Positions 1 through 14,334 are shown, counted from the stretch's first letter. The stretch: DNA of 64,000 nucleotides from Ecdyonurus torrentis (GCA_949318235.1 OX439133.1:12483646-12547645); one strand, 5' to 3'. Notes: a model not told the origin generated them from the sequence alone. Program-made: numbers and translations.

Positions 1-66
1 GAAACTGGAAATAAAATAAGTAAAAACATATATTTTTTATATTAAAAGAAGTGGATAAAATCGTGC

Positions 67-68
<2 letters not shown>

Positions 69-132
<64 letters not shown>
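69..132. repeat. Poly(A) homopolymer, 64 bp
   Basis: An uninterrupted run of 64 A, the longest homopolymer in the window. No retroposon body is recognisable upstream of it, so it is not clearly a retroposon tail. Shorter A or T runs follow at 231-258, 337-359 and 851-880. Confidence 0.95.
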
Positions 133-135
<3 letters not shown>

Positions 136-229
136 ATTGATTTAACTTAAACTACGTTAAATATATTTCCTCTGTTGTTTCTTCAAACGTATTGACACAC
201 CAAAAGAAAGTTTCAGCGACTAGAGAGAG

Positions 230-260
<31 letters not shown>

Positions 261-849
261 AAAGCCAACAATTCTATTGCATCCCACAGTGAACACCATA
301 CTTTTCTAATAATTTTTTTTTCAGCCTTCTTTTTCAAACTTTTTTTTTTTTTTTTTTTTAAAGACAAAAACTTACAGGAAAGTTTATCTTTTTTGTATGT
401 ATGTGACATTCAATACATTGAACTACACGAAAAGATGTTGGGTATGCGTTTAATGAAATTACGCTCTCTTTATATATATATCAGAACAAAACTTTTATAT
501 TTCATTGTTAGTTAATAAAATAATACCTGTGCGGTAATGAAATTTTTCTATTGTTAATTTGTAAAGGTATTATTATATATTTTACCGTCTTTAAAACAAA
601 ATCTTGCTTTTAAAGTATTTACTTTTTCTATAGATCTTGAGCACGGGTAAAAAAGAGGAAGAAAGGCAGTCTGAAATTTTATATATTTTTAATAAAATAT
701 TATAAACAACACACACTTTTTAACCATGAATTGTTTTTCTATTTTATAGTTGACAAGAACTTTATAATTCGGATCATTATAATTACATTTTATTACTGTT
801 TAGCTATATAGTATACAGAATCATTTGAAAAAAAAAAATATAAATTTTG

Positions 850-882
<33 letters not shown>

Positions 883-2100
883 AGTGAGACCATGGCTAGT
901 TTTTTCATTGTATGATTAAATTTCTAGATATGTTCACTTGCATAGCATCCATTTGTACACACTTCTAATGTAAATGTGTGGGCTTTTCCATTCTATATGT
1001 AAGACAAAAACCTAAGCTGCTACAATGTGCTTACATTAGGAACAAAGAAATGAGTACAGAAATTTGAATTTGGCATCTTACAACAAATTCTCTAATAACA
1101 TATTATATTAATGCTGTGCGTAAATCCCAATTTTTTACTACTACAGTGATGATCAACTATAGTTATACAAATTAATGTTATACGCAATATACTATTATTA
1201 AATTGAAAATCACCATTGAATAGGTGGATACAATGTAATATGGTATGCAATTGAAGGAAGGAAGGAAATTAAGAAAATTTTAACTAAAACATTTTTCAAA
1301 TAAAGTTACCACAAATTATTAACGTATCACTAAAATTTTTAAAGAAATAAATGAAATTCTTATTCAAACAAATCAATATTTTCAGTATGAAATCAATTTT
1401 ACTGCATGCCATCTGAAGTTCCTAAATTTTTACTCAATCAAATTACAGTGTAATAATATTGCTATACGTGCAAATACGGTTCAACTACAATTGTTGTTTT
1501 TTTGTTTTGTTTTTTTTTATCAAAATTTCCAAGAAAATTACGCTAAATTTAATGTTAAAAGTGATTTTCTAAAAGGAAAAAAAAAAGTAGTAGTTGTAAA
1601 ATTTTAAATGTTTTAGTCAGTAATAACTTTCAATTTTCAACTAAAACTTGTGCCTGTTCTCTTCGAACAAAACACAACAAAAAATGTATAGTAGAGCTCT
1701 TCAACTTTATCGTTGAATAAATCACGGTCTTAAACTTTCAATAAAGTTTTGGCAAACTGTTTCCGTTTACATTTAGTTTCCTTATAGTTTAGTATACATA
1801 ATTAGTTAATGACAAAATTGGTGTATACACAAAATTTACTAATTTTTGGTACCTGATGAAATACTTGATGAATTCAAAAGTTTTGGAACTGTAATGCTTC
1901 AATAAAGAACATGTATAAAACTACGTGTATTTCTACATGTAGAACATGTAGAAATGTTTTAAACTTATACTGGATATTTTTAACGCACAATTTCAAATGA
2001 TTTCTGAACGTATTGAACTAGTAGCAAATTTAATTGATTAACACATTAAAACTATGCTATGGGGCGTGTCATAAATATATATTTTTACCTGATAAGTAAG
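133..2100. other. A+T-rich DNA without recognised genes
   Basis: Unique-looking A+T-rich sequence with homopolymers near 231, 337 and 851. The open frames across 152-515 on both strands are built from lysine and phenylalanine runs encoded by these homopolymers and are not genes. Nothing else is recognised. Confidence 0.8.
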
Positions 2101-2123
2101 GAAATGTGAGCATCATGACACTA

Positions 2124-2419
2124 TAATACCTTTCGGTGTATAGGCCAGGATTAAAACCATTTCAATTTGGGCTATAATGTATGATCTGAGGCTTACCAGA
2201 CCTCAGGCTCAACCCGATATTACACTCTTCTGGGCTCGACTACCTGATCTGTGCAACCCTGATCACTGACTCAGGGTTGACAGCACTCGAGTTACCAAGC
2301 AGTGACCAAACTGTAAGCACAGCCACAGCGTCAGTCCTTGTACGGTTTTACCCATCCCACTGTGACCAACGCTCGACGTTGCTCAAAACTTCGGTGGTCC
2401 AACGGGAACCGGTTCAGAC
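2124..2419 (-). mobile_element. SINE with a 5S-rRNA-related head (SINE3-like)
   Basis: A conspicuously GC-richer island in A+T-rich surroundings. Read on the minus strand from 2419, the first 80 bases resemble the middle of metazoan 5S rRNA. CACCGAAGTT, then AGCAACGTCGAGCG (5S box A region), then a GGTCA...GGATGGG block (box C region) appear in the order and spacing of a 5S internal promoter. A few inserted bases (TTTTGAGC for TTAAGC, GTTGG for GTGG) break exact identity, so this is not a functional 5S gene. The following body of about 210 bases has no recognised similarity and ends near 2124. Known of the class: 5S-derived SINEs are transcribed by RNA polymerase III from the internal promoter and moved by a partner LINE. 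Clean target duplications were not identified. A 16-base stretch of the body (AGAAGAGTGTAATATC) recurs at 44951-44966. Confidence 0.72.
2341..2419 (-). ncRNA. 5S rRNA-like internal promoter region of the SINE
   Basis: This is the part of the SINE that aligns with 5S rRNA: the CACCGAAGTT and AGCAACGTCGAGCG blocks and GGATGGG. Small indels relative to canonical 5S and the lack of the 5S 5' and 3' stem argue that it is a retroposed relic rather than a ribosomal gene. Confidence 0.65.
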
Positions 2420-2736
2420 AATTAGTATAATAATTAATAAATTCACAAGACCATAATTAAAATAATGCTCCATATGAATACATTGGTTAGCCATAACAAA
2501 GTTAATACAAAAAGATTGAATTAGAGTACGATGTTATATATCACAGTGGCTACTAACCTTTTTTTAACACTTATATAGCATTTAAATGCTTTACTAAAAT
2601 CTTGACTATATTATAATTATACTATATATTACAATGATTAAATCAAAATTACAAACGCAAATATATACCTTTAACAGAAAGTTGAATGGTCATGTTTTGA
2701 GTTAATGCCATTAATTAGTCTCAGCACTTCAAAATA

Positions 2737-2756
2737 CTTCTCTTCTCTCTCTCTCT

Positions 2757-2801
<45 letters not shown>

Positions 2802-2877
2802 TCTCTCTCTCTCTCTCTCTCGTCTCTCTCTCTCTCTCTCTCTCTCCTCTCTTCTCTCTCTCTCTCTCTCTTTCTCT
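2737..2877. repeat. (TC)n microsatellite, interrupted
   Basis: About 140 bp of TC dinucleotides interrupted by TTC and CGTC units. Confidence 0.95.
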
Positions 2878-2879
2878 AC

Positions 2880-3354
2880 ACTAAATATACTTTACAGTTA
2901 TAAAGTTCTACGTACTTCAAATATCATGTCACTTTACTTTTGTACAAGTATTACATGTAACTTTATAGAAAATTTGTCAAAACTATTACAGTAGAAAGTA
3001 TATAATAGCAAAAAGGGCAAGAAATAGGCGGGACATCCTAATACTATAAATTATTATTTTCTGTTATACGTTTTCTGACATTAATGAATTCTATATATAT
3101 ATATTTAATAGAGGCTAATCAAAGCTTAAAGGTAAAAAAAAAAAGATTGCAAGCAGTTTAAAATTACTAATGAAGTATAAAAATATTTATGTAATTGATT
3201 AATAATCATTATAATTATTATAAAGAGGGGTTAGATGTAACAATGGATCCGATATACAGTACATAATATATTGTTGATTACTATTAATTTGTTGCTGTAC
3301 TAATCTTAAATCCAATGAAAAGAATTTGAATTTTAAACTTTTTGCCTATAAAGC

Positions 3355-3393
<39 letters not shown>

Positions 3394-4060
3394 CTTTTTC
3401 TTTTTCTTTTTAATTTAGACTGTACAAAGTCCCACCTAAACCTAGCCATATTTTATTTATTTATTCAAAGACCATAATTTAATTTTACATAAAAATATTA
3501 GATACGTATTAATTAAAGTAGTTTGTCAGATGCAAATATTCAAGTTTTGTTTAATGTTAAATTAAATATAAATTACCAAACAAAAACATCAAGAGCTACC
3601 GGTTTTTCTCACCCCTCAGGTATTTCTACATTATTTACTGTATACTATAAGAGAAAATTTAATGAATGAAATTTAATTCATCTATTGTAATTTAAAATGA
3701 ATATAAATTTAAAAGACATACGTTTTAAAATTATTAATTTACAGACTTTTATGTTTTTTTTTATATAAAAAACATGATGATTTTCAGCTGAATAAATATG
3801 AAAGGCAACAAATTTTAAATTTTCAACTTTTACAACCGTTCAATTCAAAATTCATTCAGTTCATTCATATGTACAGAGGAAAGAGACACGATATTTCTTT
3901 TTAAACATTTTTCATACGTGCAATGTCTTTTGATTTTCATTCATTTATATATTTATGTTTATATAGAACATGATATAAGAGTTTCATATAAATTTTTATC
4001 CTATGTGATATTTCACTTGGTTGATATTTTATAATACAAAATAAAAGTGAGAGCTTTAGA
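2880..4060. other. A+T-rich DNA, nothing recognised
   Basis: Contains poly(T) at 3358-3392 followed by CTTTTT units, and otherwise low-complexity A+T-rich sequence. The TTTTTCTCACCCCTCAG|GTATTT string at 3603-3625 looks like a 3' splice site but has a weak 5' site and no exon context. Confidence 0.75.
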
Positions 4061-4061
<1 letters not shown>

Positions 4062-4156
<95 letters not shown>

Positions 4157-4230
4157 CTGGTCCAGGCTTTTCATTGAAGCTGAGAGAGAGAGAGAGAGAA
4201 AGATCACAGGAGAGAGAGAGAGAGAGAGAG
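4062..4230. repeat. (TC)n followed by (GA)n, inverted-repeat microsatellite
   Basis: A TC tract (4062-4150), a 31-bp spacer, then GA tracts at 4182-4199 and 4210-4230. The TC and GA blocks are complementary and could fold back. The frames here (LSLSLS/RERERE) are repeat translations. Confidence 0.95.
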
Positions 4231-4330
4231 CTAGTTGGGGCTGGACGCTAGCCAGGGATCAATATACAGGAACCTGTATACCAGGCCAGGGCACAAAAAC
4301 TAATAGGACACATGAGCAAAAGGCAGGTCC
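4231..4330. other. GC-richer patch beside the GA tract
   Basis: About 100 bp with more G+C than its surroundings. It contains the short inverted repeat TATACAGG-AA-CCTGTATA near 4263-4280 and CCAGGCCAGGGC. It resembles SINE-like DNA in composition, but I could not match it to another family in the window. Confidence 0.4.
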
Positions 4331-5632
<1,302 letters not shown>

Positions 5633-5776
5633 CATGCGTATAACTAAAATCTCTCGTAAAATATATAAATCAGCAATGAAAAGTCTTATTCAAGCATAAA
5701 CTACTGTGCTACAGTTTATTATTAATTTGATTAAACTTATAATTGAAGCAACGACATACTATATATAGCACTATGA

Positions 5777-5779
<3 letters not shown>

Positions 5780-5824
<45 letters not shown>
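5780..5824. repeat. (TA)n microsatellite
   Basis: About 45 bp of pure TA. Confidence 0.95.
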
Positions 5825-5825
<1 letters not shown>

Positions 5826-6346
5826 GTATCGTTAATATTAATATATATCAAAGGCTTCTGAATAAATTATTATTTGACATATTACTGATCAAAGTATCAA
5901 ATTATATATCTATCTTTAGGTACTGTATAATAATAATAATAAACTTTGAGTTTCATGTCTTTTGGTTTCAATTTCTAACTTTTGGTATAAGTATCAATGT
6001 AACAACAATTACACTGTGAGATAGAAATTGTGAAATTATGCTATAGATGGTTTTATTTTCTTTAAAAATTTAGTTTGAGAATTATATTAATTTTTTATAT
6101 AAAATCGGAGGATGATGTTTGTTATATCACGTACTCTTTAAAGTTAGACACTTATAATAATAATAAGATCAATTAATAATTACAACTATAGGTATAATCA
6201 CTATTTAATATTATTTCTGCTTTTTTGGCGAGTATATGCTTTAAAAAAACATTATTTTATATATAAAAAAATATTCAATACATAGGAAGAAAAAAAAAAC
6301 GCTGAAATTGGTTTATTTGCAGAATTATAAATTTATGCTAAATTAC

Positions 6347-6383
<37 letters not shown>

Positions 6384-6849
6384 AATTACAATATGAAACA
6401 TAAAGGAGCATAAAAAAATCTTTTTATTCACAAAATGATCCATTTAAAAAAAACAAAAATACTATATTTTTATACCAAAATAACAATGCTGTTTCATATC
6501 AAAGATGTACGATTTTAATGCACAAAAACCAATACCATTAAAAAAAAATCCTTCATCTTCAAAGTTATTCTATATAATGATACATGATTATATGATATAG
6601 AAACCTAATATGAACATGAAAATTTTTTCAGTGTAATACACAATCTTCAAAATAATTTTGTTACAATAATAATAATAACAGTAGACGGTATTATAATGAT
6701 GTTCATACTTTAATATTGTTGTTCGTATAGTATTGAATCAACTATATTATATTAAACTATGTTATAACAAATTATATTAGTTTCATTTTACATCTTAGTT
6801 GTTATTATTATTATTGAAAGTGAAAATGTAGGAGATTTAGATAAGAGAA

Positions 6850-6924
<75 letters not shown>

Positions 6925-7560
6925 TTTTATAATATAAATCTTAATATACTTTAGCGGTTTACTATTATTATAATAGATAAACTAACATTATCATGTCGTA
7001 TAAAATATAACTTAGAAATAATGTTAAAATTTTGCAAGTATCATCCTTATCTATATTATTCTAAATTGCGTGTACATATACGTATAAACACAAAATAATA
7101 ATAAAGATTTTGTTATATCGACGTGTAATAGAAAATAACTTGCATAAATTTTTATGACATAATATTATTAGAAAGTCTAGTTTATTTGCATAATACACAC
7201 ACGATAAAAATAATAATATTTTCAATCGATTTTTATCAAATTGTCATTGTTTTATTATTGAAAGAATTTATTTGCCACAATTTTTTTTTTTTTCCAAAAA
7301 CTAAAAACATAAATCTAGCAACAAATTTTTGTCTCAATACGTAGCATTTCAATACTTAACTTTCAGAGTATAAGAAAACACTTGAATTGAATTTTGAGTG
7401 TAAGATATTCAAAACCTTAAATAATAAGGCTATTAAATCTAATGAAACCCGATGTACAATTTCTATATTATACTTATTTTCTGAAGAAGAAGAAGAAGAA
7501 GAAGAAGAAAAAAAAAAAAAAGAAAAAAATGAAAGCTATACATAGTTTTTTATTTTTTAA
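5825..7560. other. A+T-rich DNA with two GA tracts
   Basis: Holds (GA)n at 6349-6381 and 6853-6921, a (GAA)n run at 7484-7510 and scattered TAA trinucleotides. No gene recognised. The 7442-7651 frame is a lysine-run artefact. Confidence 0.8.
6853..6921. repeat. (GA)n microsatellite
   Basis: About 69 bp of GA. Confidence 0.96.
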
Positions 7561-7564
7561 GTAT

Positions 7565-7770
7565 TATTTAATTAACGGTAATAACGTTCCTTCAAACGAT
7601 AAGAACGTAAGTGACGTCACAAGACCATATAATGGTAAATACCTATTATAGTATTGCAACGGCTAACTTTTGACGTTTATTTTATAGTAATTCTAACGTT
7701 TGTTACATCATTCACGTTTTTATCATTATAGAATTTCAACGCTTTATATAAAACGTCAAAACCTTTCATT
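7565..7770. mobile_element. Family L, degraded second copy
   Basis: Carries the family L internal block (ACGATAAGAACGTAAGTGACGTCACAAG), seen split across 7597-7624, and, in inverted orientation near 7700-7745, an ATGATAAAAACGTGAATGATG-like block. These match the arms of the intact palindromic copy immediately downstream. Ends are not defined, and the copy is more diverged than its neighbour. Confidence 0.45.
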
Positions 7771-7803
7771 CTATGACAATACATGAAACATTTTAAAACT
7801 GTC

Positions 7804-8139
7804 TACACTAAAAAAAAAAATAATAATAATGGTTGAAAAGCTTGAAAACAGTTTTGCAATGCTTTAAGTATTGTGAAATCAACGGTTATGACGTCACTAA
7901 ACATTGGCAACCTAACGATAAAAACGTAAATAACGTCACAAGCGTTAGAATCACAATGTAATAAATATTAAACTTAACCGTTGCAAATCTACATTATTTC
8001 CATTGGGTCGCCACACTTAAAACGTCATTTACGTTTTTATCGTTAATTTTTTTAAAGTTTAGTGACGACATAACCGTTAATTCCACAATACTTAAAGAAA
8101 ATGTGTACAAGCTTTTCAACGATTATTTTTTAGAGTGTA
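7804..8139. mobile_element. Family L foldback/MITE-like element
   Basis: A long imperfect palindrome of about 336 bp. The left arm starts TACACTAAAAAA and the right arm ends TTTTTTAGAGTGTA. Inside, both arms carry GTTGAAAAGCTTG, TTTAAGTATTGTG, ACGGTTATG and AACGATAAAAACGTAAAT in mirror order, over arms of about 140 bp. TGACGTCA sits at 7889-7896, and the mirror arm has TCGTCACTAAA. There is no open frame. It is a non-autonomous element by structure; the transposase family is unknown. Confidence 0.7.
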
Positions 8140-9200
8140 CAATTTTTTTAATACTTTTGTAGAGTATAATATAGATTATATAACAAAGAAGAAGAAAAAA
8201 AAATGACTTACACAGCTGAAATTCTTGTCTTTGTATGTACTGTAAGTATGTAAGTAACTTGTCTTTATTACACGTCACTAGTTTAGAGACAATTAAGGTT
8301 AACAAACACTACACAGTATATACTGTATGTAACTGCATACACAGCTCAATAACAACTAATGGAAACTGCATTATATATGATGCACTTACACCACATGCAT
8401 GTTCTATAATACTTTACAATTGACTGTAATTGACCCTTTTTTACTTTAATAAAACCGATATCTCGTTTACTAACTATGTTCTCTATTAACTCTATAAATA
8501 AAACTTTACTGATTGAATGTGTTTTTTTAATAAACAGTTTTTTTTTTTTTTTTTTTTTTTCATTCAAAAGTTTAAGTATAAAATAACACATTTTAATTAA
8601 ATTTAAACATTACGTAACATAATTTGAACAAGTTTTTTTATTATTTTTTTTTACCAGGTACCTACCAGATCATTAATTAATAAAAATATATATTTTAAAA
8701 ATGTTTACATACTGTATATGCGAGTAAATTTATAAGCAAATATTCCTTCTAAATATATTTAAAATCAACAGCTTTGAATTAATAATAAAAAGTTGAGTCT
8801 GATTAAAGTTTGTTGTGTTGGAAGTATGCGCTGGACTTCACAAAGTGGTGGTTGTGAGAAACAAAGACGATAATAGTAATAATTTAAGCGATATAAATAT
8901 TAAGAAAAAGTAAACTGATGTTTGCTCTATGATATTCGTTTTATGGTTTATCACAAACCGTTTTTTCATGGATAAGTAATTTTTTGCAAAACATAATAGT
9001 TCAAAAAATACTAAAATATGCAGTATATGTATATTTATAAAATCAACGTTATTCGCAATAATAAATTTCATAATTTTGATATAATATGGTTTTAAGTTTT
9101 AAGGTTAGTGATCAAATTTGGTTTTTTGATGAGGAACCCGTAATGATCACTTCATTTTTAAAATACAAATTTCAATAAACGTGGAGATAAAAAGATGAAT
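8140..9200. other. A+T-rich DNA, nothing recognised
   Basis: Includes poly(T) 8539-8560. The short frames at 8123-8591 and 8838-9071 have no coding character. Confidence 0.75.
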
Positions 9201-9234
9201 ATTAAGATTTATTTGTTCCAAAGGAATTCTATTA

Positions 9235-9548
9235 CCAACGCGTTTATTTTATTAAAGAATTCAATACGCACAATAGAGGCACAATACGTTGCACGATGTG
9301 CATGTTTACATGCATTCCATGATCCTTGACGACGCACAGTATTCGGGAGGTGAATGATTGATATGATTGCACTGCCTAGATGTTTCCCTGGTTTCTCTAG
9401 GCTGTCATGGCGAATACCGGGCTGTGTAATTAGGCCGTGACCAGCCCGTGTGTGCTTTTCCATTAATTTTAAAGTCCTTAGCTGTCGATAAGACAATGTC
9501 TTGACTGGGTCTAGGATTGGTGTATAGCACAATAACACAATATAGCAA
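9235..9548 (-). mobile_element. Family M interspersed repeat, copy 1
   Basis: A GC-richer segment. On the minus strand it shares with 42284-42600 the blocks TGTTATTGTGCT, AGTCAAGACAT, ACACAGC..GGTA.TCGCC and CAGCCTAGAGAAACC in the same order. No terminal inverted repeats were seen and the class is unknown. A 117-codon frame across it on the minus strand shows no recognisable motif and is not conserved in the other copies, so I do not call it a gene. Confidence 0.6.
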
Positions 9549-10190
<642 letters not shown>

Positions 10191-10888
10191 CGCTGCAAGC
10201 TATAATCTGAAAATTTTACCCCTCTACCTCTCTCTCTCTCTCGTACTCGTGAAGTCAATATAAAACCAAAACCTTAAATCCCTGATCTGAATAGAAAACG
10301 TTTGATCACACACTACTATATTATACACGATTGCTTGTTTAGTCGGTGAAAACCGCGTATTTTCTTTTGACTGGATTTTTTTTTTTTTTTTTTTTTTTCT
10401 TTTTCAAATATATAATATTTCTTTTCAGGCCACTACGTTTATAATATATAAAATCTTTTGAATAATATTTATTTTTGGTATAATAACCATTTTATCAAAC
10501 CCCTTTTTTTTCCCCTGTATCATTTATATTATGATTTTTTCTTTTGATATTGTAGATATTGATATAAGTATTAAATGAGTGGTTATTAACAGGTTAAGAT
10601 GGTAACATTTATATTAATGAACATAAAACTAATCAAAAGAGATATCTTTTTGAAATTATATCTTTAATCAAAGAGTTATTTTCAAGTGAATGTATTGATA
10701 ATTAGTTGTATCAAAGGTAAGCATTTAAATATCTTTAAAAGAGCTACGCCAAAATATTAGAGATTCTAATGAATGGATTCTCAAGAATTTTTAAGTAATA
10801 GGTTAGTAAAATTAAATCTCTAAAACTAAGTAATTAATATTTAAGATTTTGCAACTTAATGTCTATTTTACATAGGTCATGATGATAT
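10191..10888. other. A+T-rich DNA, nothing recognised
   Basis: Poly(T) at about 10378-10398. Nothing else recognised. Confidence 0.7.
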
Positions 10889-11210
10889 TTAAAGGCGTAA
10901 AACACTTTGAACAAAAAATATGGCTAATGTCCTAACATACCTAAATATCAACGTTGATTTGGCTGGAGTCATTGTTTTCTAATTTAATTTCAATTCCCAA
11001 AATGGCAAATGCGGGTTTATGACGTCACAACTCACTAGTACACGCGAGTGAAAGCAGGCGTTTTGTGACGTCATATACCTGCATCTGCTATTTTGTAAGT
11101 GGAAAATAAATTAGAAATCAATGATTCAGGCCAAATCAACGTTAATTTTTAGGTGTGTTAGGATATAAGACATGTTTTGTTTTTTTGTTCAACGTGTTCT
11201 ACGCGTTTAA
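10889..11210. mobile_element. Family G MITE, palindromic, TTAA at both ends
   Basis: Starts TTAAAGGCGTAAAACAC and ends GTGTTCTACGCGTTTAA, so TTAA lies at both ends (10889-10892 and 11207-11210) with matching inverted termini. The arms stay alignable for about 150 bp: CTAAATATCAACGTTGATTTGGC left, mirrored as GCCAAATCAACGTTAATTTTTAG right. Each arm carries one TGACGTCA (11020-11027 and 11066-11073) near the centre. No open frame. The ends resemble family A although the interior is unrelated. TTAA-specific insertion is typical of piggyBac-type transposases, so mobilisation by such an enzyme is an inference. Confidence 0.78.
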
Positions 11211-12223
11211 GTTTCTAAATTAACGACTGTAGATTTAAAAATTATGTTTTTCATGTAACAACTTGTTTTTAAAAGCTATGTAAATACATGTCTATAAAAG
11301 GATTTTAACACAACCCAAGGATTACGGTTTGACACCTAATTGATCAAAATTTATTTTAACGTGTGTTTATTATACTTTGATAACATGTTGTAACAAGAAA
11401 ACTTCACTTGTTTATAACTATTTTTCGTGTAATTGTTGTTTCGACAAATATTTACATAGGCGATAAAATTATAAATTTATTTTGCATTAAAATATTAATA
11501 ATTTCAAATTTAGTGCCAAATTTTAGTCGGTTTAAAAAAAAAAGGTGAAACGAGTTTGAAAACAAAATAAGGTTTAAAATTTAATTAAATGTGATTAAAT
11601 TTGTTGTTTTTCGAACCATAAGCAAAGTAGAAAATCTTGTTAAGAAAATTAATTAATGTAACTGGCTATATCAACCCTTTTCAATACTTTTCTTACTGAA
11701 AGAAATATAAACATCGAATATTATGATTAAAAAAATAAAACAGCTGTAATTTTTAGAGCCACTTTAAAGTATGCAACCAGTTGGTTACATCTATCGTGCG
11801 GGTTGCATGTATTGAAAATAAGCAGGGGCACTGCTAAACCCAAATATTGTATTAGTAATCTGATTTAAACCATATTTGATTGAAAAATGTTATAAATTCC
11901 CATAAGTGTCTCTAAAATTTTATTTTTATAGTTTGAAAGCCTAATGCAAATTGATACTTGCATGTATTGGTATTTTTGTATGGATAAAACACTATGAAAA
12001 AACATATAATTCAGTGTTTGTTTTTGTTTTGTTTTTTTGTTTTGTTTTTGTTTTTTGACAAACTTCTCTGCTACAAATTCCAACTAATGCTTACTTAGTT
12101 AATGCTCACCACTTCTTCAAAAACAAATTTGAATACAGAAATAGCTATCTTGTAATTTTAAACAAATTTAGAAAAACAATAACATAAAAAAACTAATTTC
12201 CCATCTTCTTTATATTGAATAAA
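11211..12223. other. A+T-rich DNA, nothing recognised
   Basis: No gene or repeat family recognised. The 72-codon minus-strand frame ending near 11865 looks random. Confidence 0.7.
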
Positions 12224-12545
12224 GGGTATATGCGCATGAGGTCATACTGAATGCGCTCTGACGCCATACTAGAGCAATGAATAACATTTCTCAGCATAAG
12301 ACAAATGTCTTTTTTGGCTAATTTAATTTATTTAGAAAATTGGTTGTTATTTAAAATTATAATAATTTTTTACTATATTTCTACTATACTTAAAATTTTA
12401 ATTCACCCTATTAACAGCATCAATGCTCTCAAAAATACTGTATAATTATATTTAAACTGGCAAAATGTAGCATTTACCCATACCACCCTGTTATCTATAG
12501 TACTCACATATTGCATTGATTTTTATATAAATGCAACTACCCTAT
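12224..12545 (+). mobile_element. Family C MITE, copy 1
   Basis: Begins GGGTATATGCGCATGAGGTC and ends ATGCAACTACCC. The core carries the family blocks ACTGAATGCGCTCTGACGCC, CAGCATAAGACAAA, AACAGCATCAATGCTCTC and AAAATACTG in the same order as in the other four copies. The CRE octamer is mutated here to GAGGTCAT. No coding capacity. Confidence 0.78.
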
Positions 12546-12803
12546 ATATTGTACAATTATAATTTTACGTGTTTCTAATCTAATAACTCAATTATAAATA
12601 CAGTTACAAGTAAATAAAAAAAATCAAATCAGCAATAAAAAAAAAATATATATATATTGCCATGAAATAAAATTGACAAGCATTGACACCTATTCAGTTC
12701 AGGCTAAGATAGATGACATAAAAAATAATATAAATATATTGCATGCAACATTATTCCAATGCAAAAATGTGCATGTTGTCACAGTTATAAGACCTATATA
12801 TTA

Positions 12804-12877
<74 letters not shown>

Positions 12878-13590
12878 TTTAATATAGCATGTATGTAGAT
12901 GCGTATAAGTATTAACTATGTCCTTAATTTGTAAATAATAATAATAACTAGAAAATATCAGCTGATATTTTACCTTTTTTTTTTTTTTTTTTTTTTAGAA
13001 GACCTATAAAAACAGCTGACAAAGTATTGACGTTAATAATATAAAAACTAGGGCATTCAATACTTTATACTTAAGCTTTTTGTTCATTATAATAGTATAC
13101 TAAACAATACCAATGTTTGTAAGTTATTTCTTAGGCAAAAAAAAAGTAGTTTTATTTATATAATATTAAAAAAAAAAAAAAAATCAGCTGTTTTTTATAT
13201 GACAATTACATTGATTTTTTGTTATTGTTTCTTTTTTTATCTTATATTTACATAATACCGCATTATATACTTTTTTTTAGGTAAAAATAAACAATAATAA
13301 ATAATATTATTAAAGGACTTATAATAAAAGACATGCATTAAAAATATTATAGTACTTAATCATCAAGTATAATAATAGTCACACAAAAAATAAGAAAGTC
13401 AGAATTTTTAGTTCTTTACATTTTAAATAACAAATGAAGTTACTTGTTATTTTTATCTTTGAGCGTGTTCATTATAGACCACCGGTGATCGGAATCGATC
13501 AACTTTGATTTTACTGAAGAAGAAAAAAATGGTGTCTTTTTTCATAATTATAAGTATTTTAAAAAACTATCCATATTTATTTTACTTAAT
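12546..13590. other. A+T-rich DNA with an (AT)n tract
   Basis: Contains (AT)n at 12805-12876, poly(T) at about 12976-12996 and a GC-richer scrap near 13478-13503. No gene recognised. Confidence 0.75.
12805..12876. repeat. (AT)n microsatellite
   Basis: About 72 bp of pure AT. Confidence 0.96.
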
Positions 13591-13911
13591 GGTTGTATCT
13601 AGATGACTTGTATCTCAAAATCTAAAAAGAAAACTTCGAAACTTTATGATGCCATTTGAAAGTTAATTGTAACAGTCACCTATGATAAAATTTCAGAACC
13701 CTTGACCATCAGATAAGAGAGAAAACAAATACTTGAAATTAACATGGACTCTTATGGGACTAAAACTTCAAAAAAATCATAATTTAAAATGTAGCATGGT
13801 GATCCCCCAATTTCTATACATTTTTTGAAGATACCATATCCTTAGGCATCACCGTGGAAAATTTCAGATTTTTCTTTCTTTACAATTTTTTAGTCAAAAT
13901 CCCGCAGTACC
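13591..13911 (+). repeat. Family H interspersed repeat, copy 1
   Basis: About 320 bp alignable by eye with 26349-26655 over nearly the whole length. Shared blocks in order are GGTTGTAT.TAGAT, ACTTTATGAT.CCATTTGAAA, TTTCAGAACCC, ATCAGATAAGAGA, TTATGGGACTAAAACTTC, AAATCATAATTTAAAAT and TCCCGCAGTA. No terminal inverted repeats, poly(A) tail or frame seen, and the class is unknown. Confidence 0.7.
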
Positions 13912-14256
13912 TGAATTCCCGCCTTAAAAATAAAGCTTCTTTATAGATACTATATAACAAAAATAAAATTGTGGTCAAAAGCAGCAAATTTTATTTTTAA
14001 TAAAAATTTCAATGTTTTTTTATTTGTCTGGTAAATGTGGTATACCAAGTAACAAAAGAAAGAAACTGTTATGTGGTCTGCATTATATAAACTTTCATCA
14101 GTGTTTTTTTGAAACGAGTAAACTATTTCGGTATTACAGTTTTAACTTTATATATAAGGTCAAAAAAATTAAAGTCGACGCTTAAAAATGTTATATGCAT
14201 TTTTGACAAGCAGTTAAAATTCTAGACAGTGTCTTAAAAAGACTTCATATTTGCAT

Positions 14257-14291
<35 letters not shown>

Positions 14292-14334
14292 GACAATCAA
14301 AATATTTTATTTTTAAAGTTTTTATGATTTCTAT

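Noticed and set aside
2341..2419. A true 5S rRNA gene
   Set aside because: Insertions inside the promoter blocks and missing terminal stem sequences; the flanking body is SINE-like.
3603..3625. Plus-strand CCCCTCAG|GTATTT splice-like string
   Set aside because: GTATTT is a poor 5' splice site and no open exon follows.
12110..12130. Third GTGAG-type 5' splice site on the minus strand (GAAGTG|GTGAGC)
   Set aside because: No CAG|GTAAG junction lies upstream of it at the expected distance, so it does not repeat the layout at 14.7 and 57.4 kb.
13271..13287. Plus-strand TTTTTTTTAG|GTAAAA as a ratchet point
   Set aside because: GTAAAA is a weaker 5' site, there is no paired downstream 5' site, and T-runs before AG are common by chance here.
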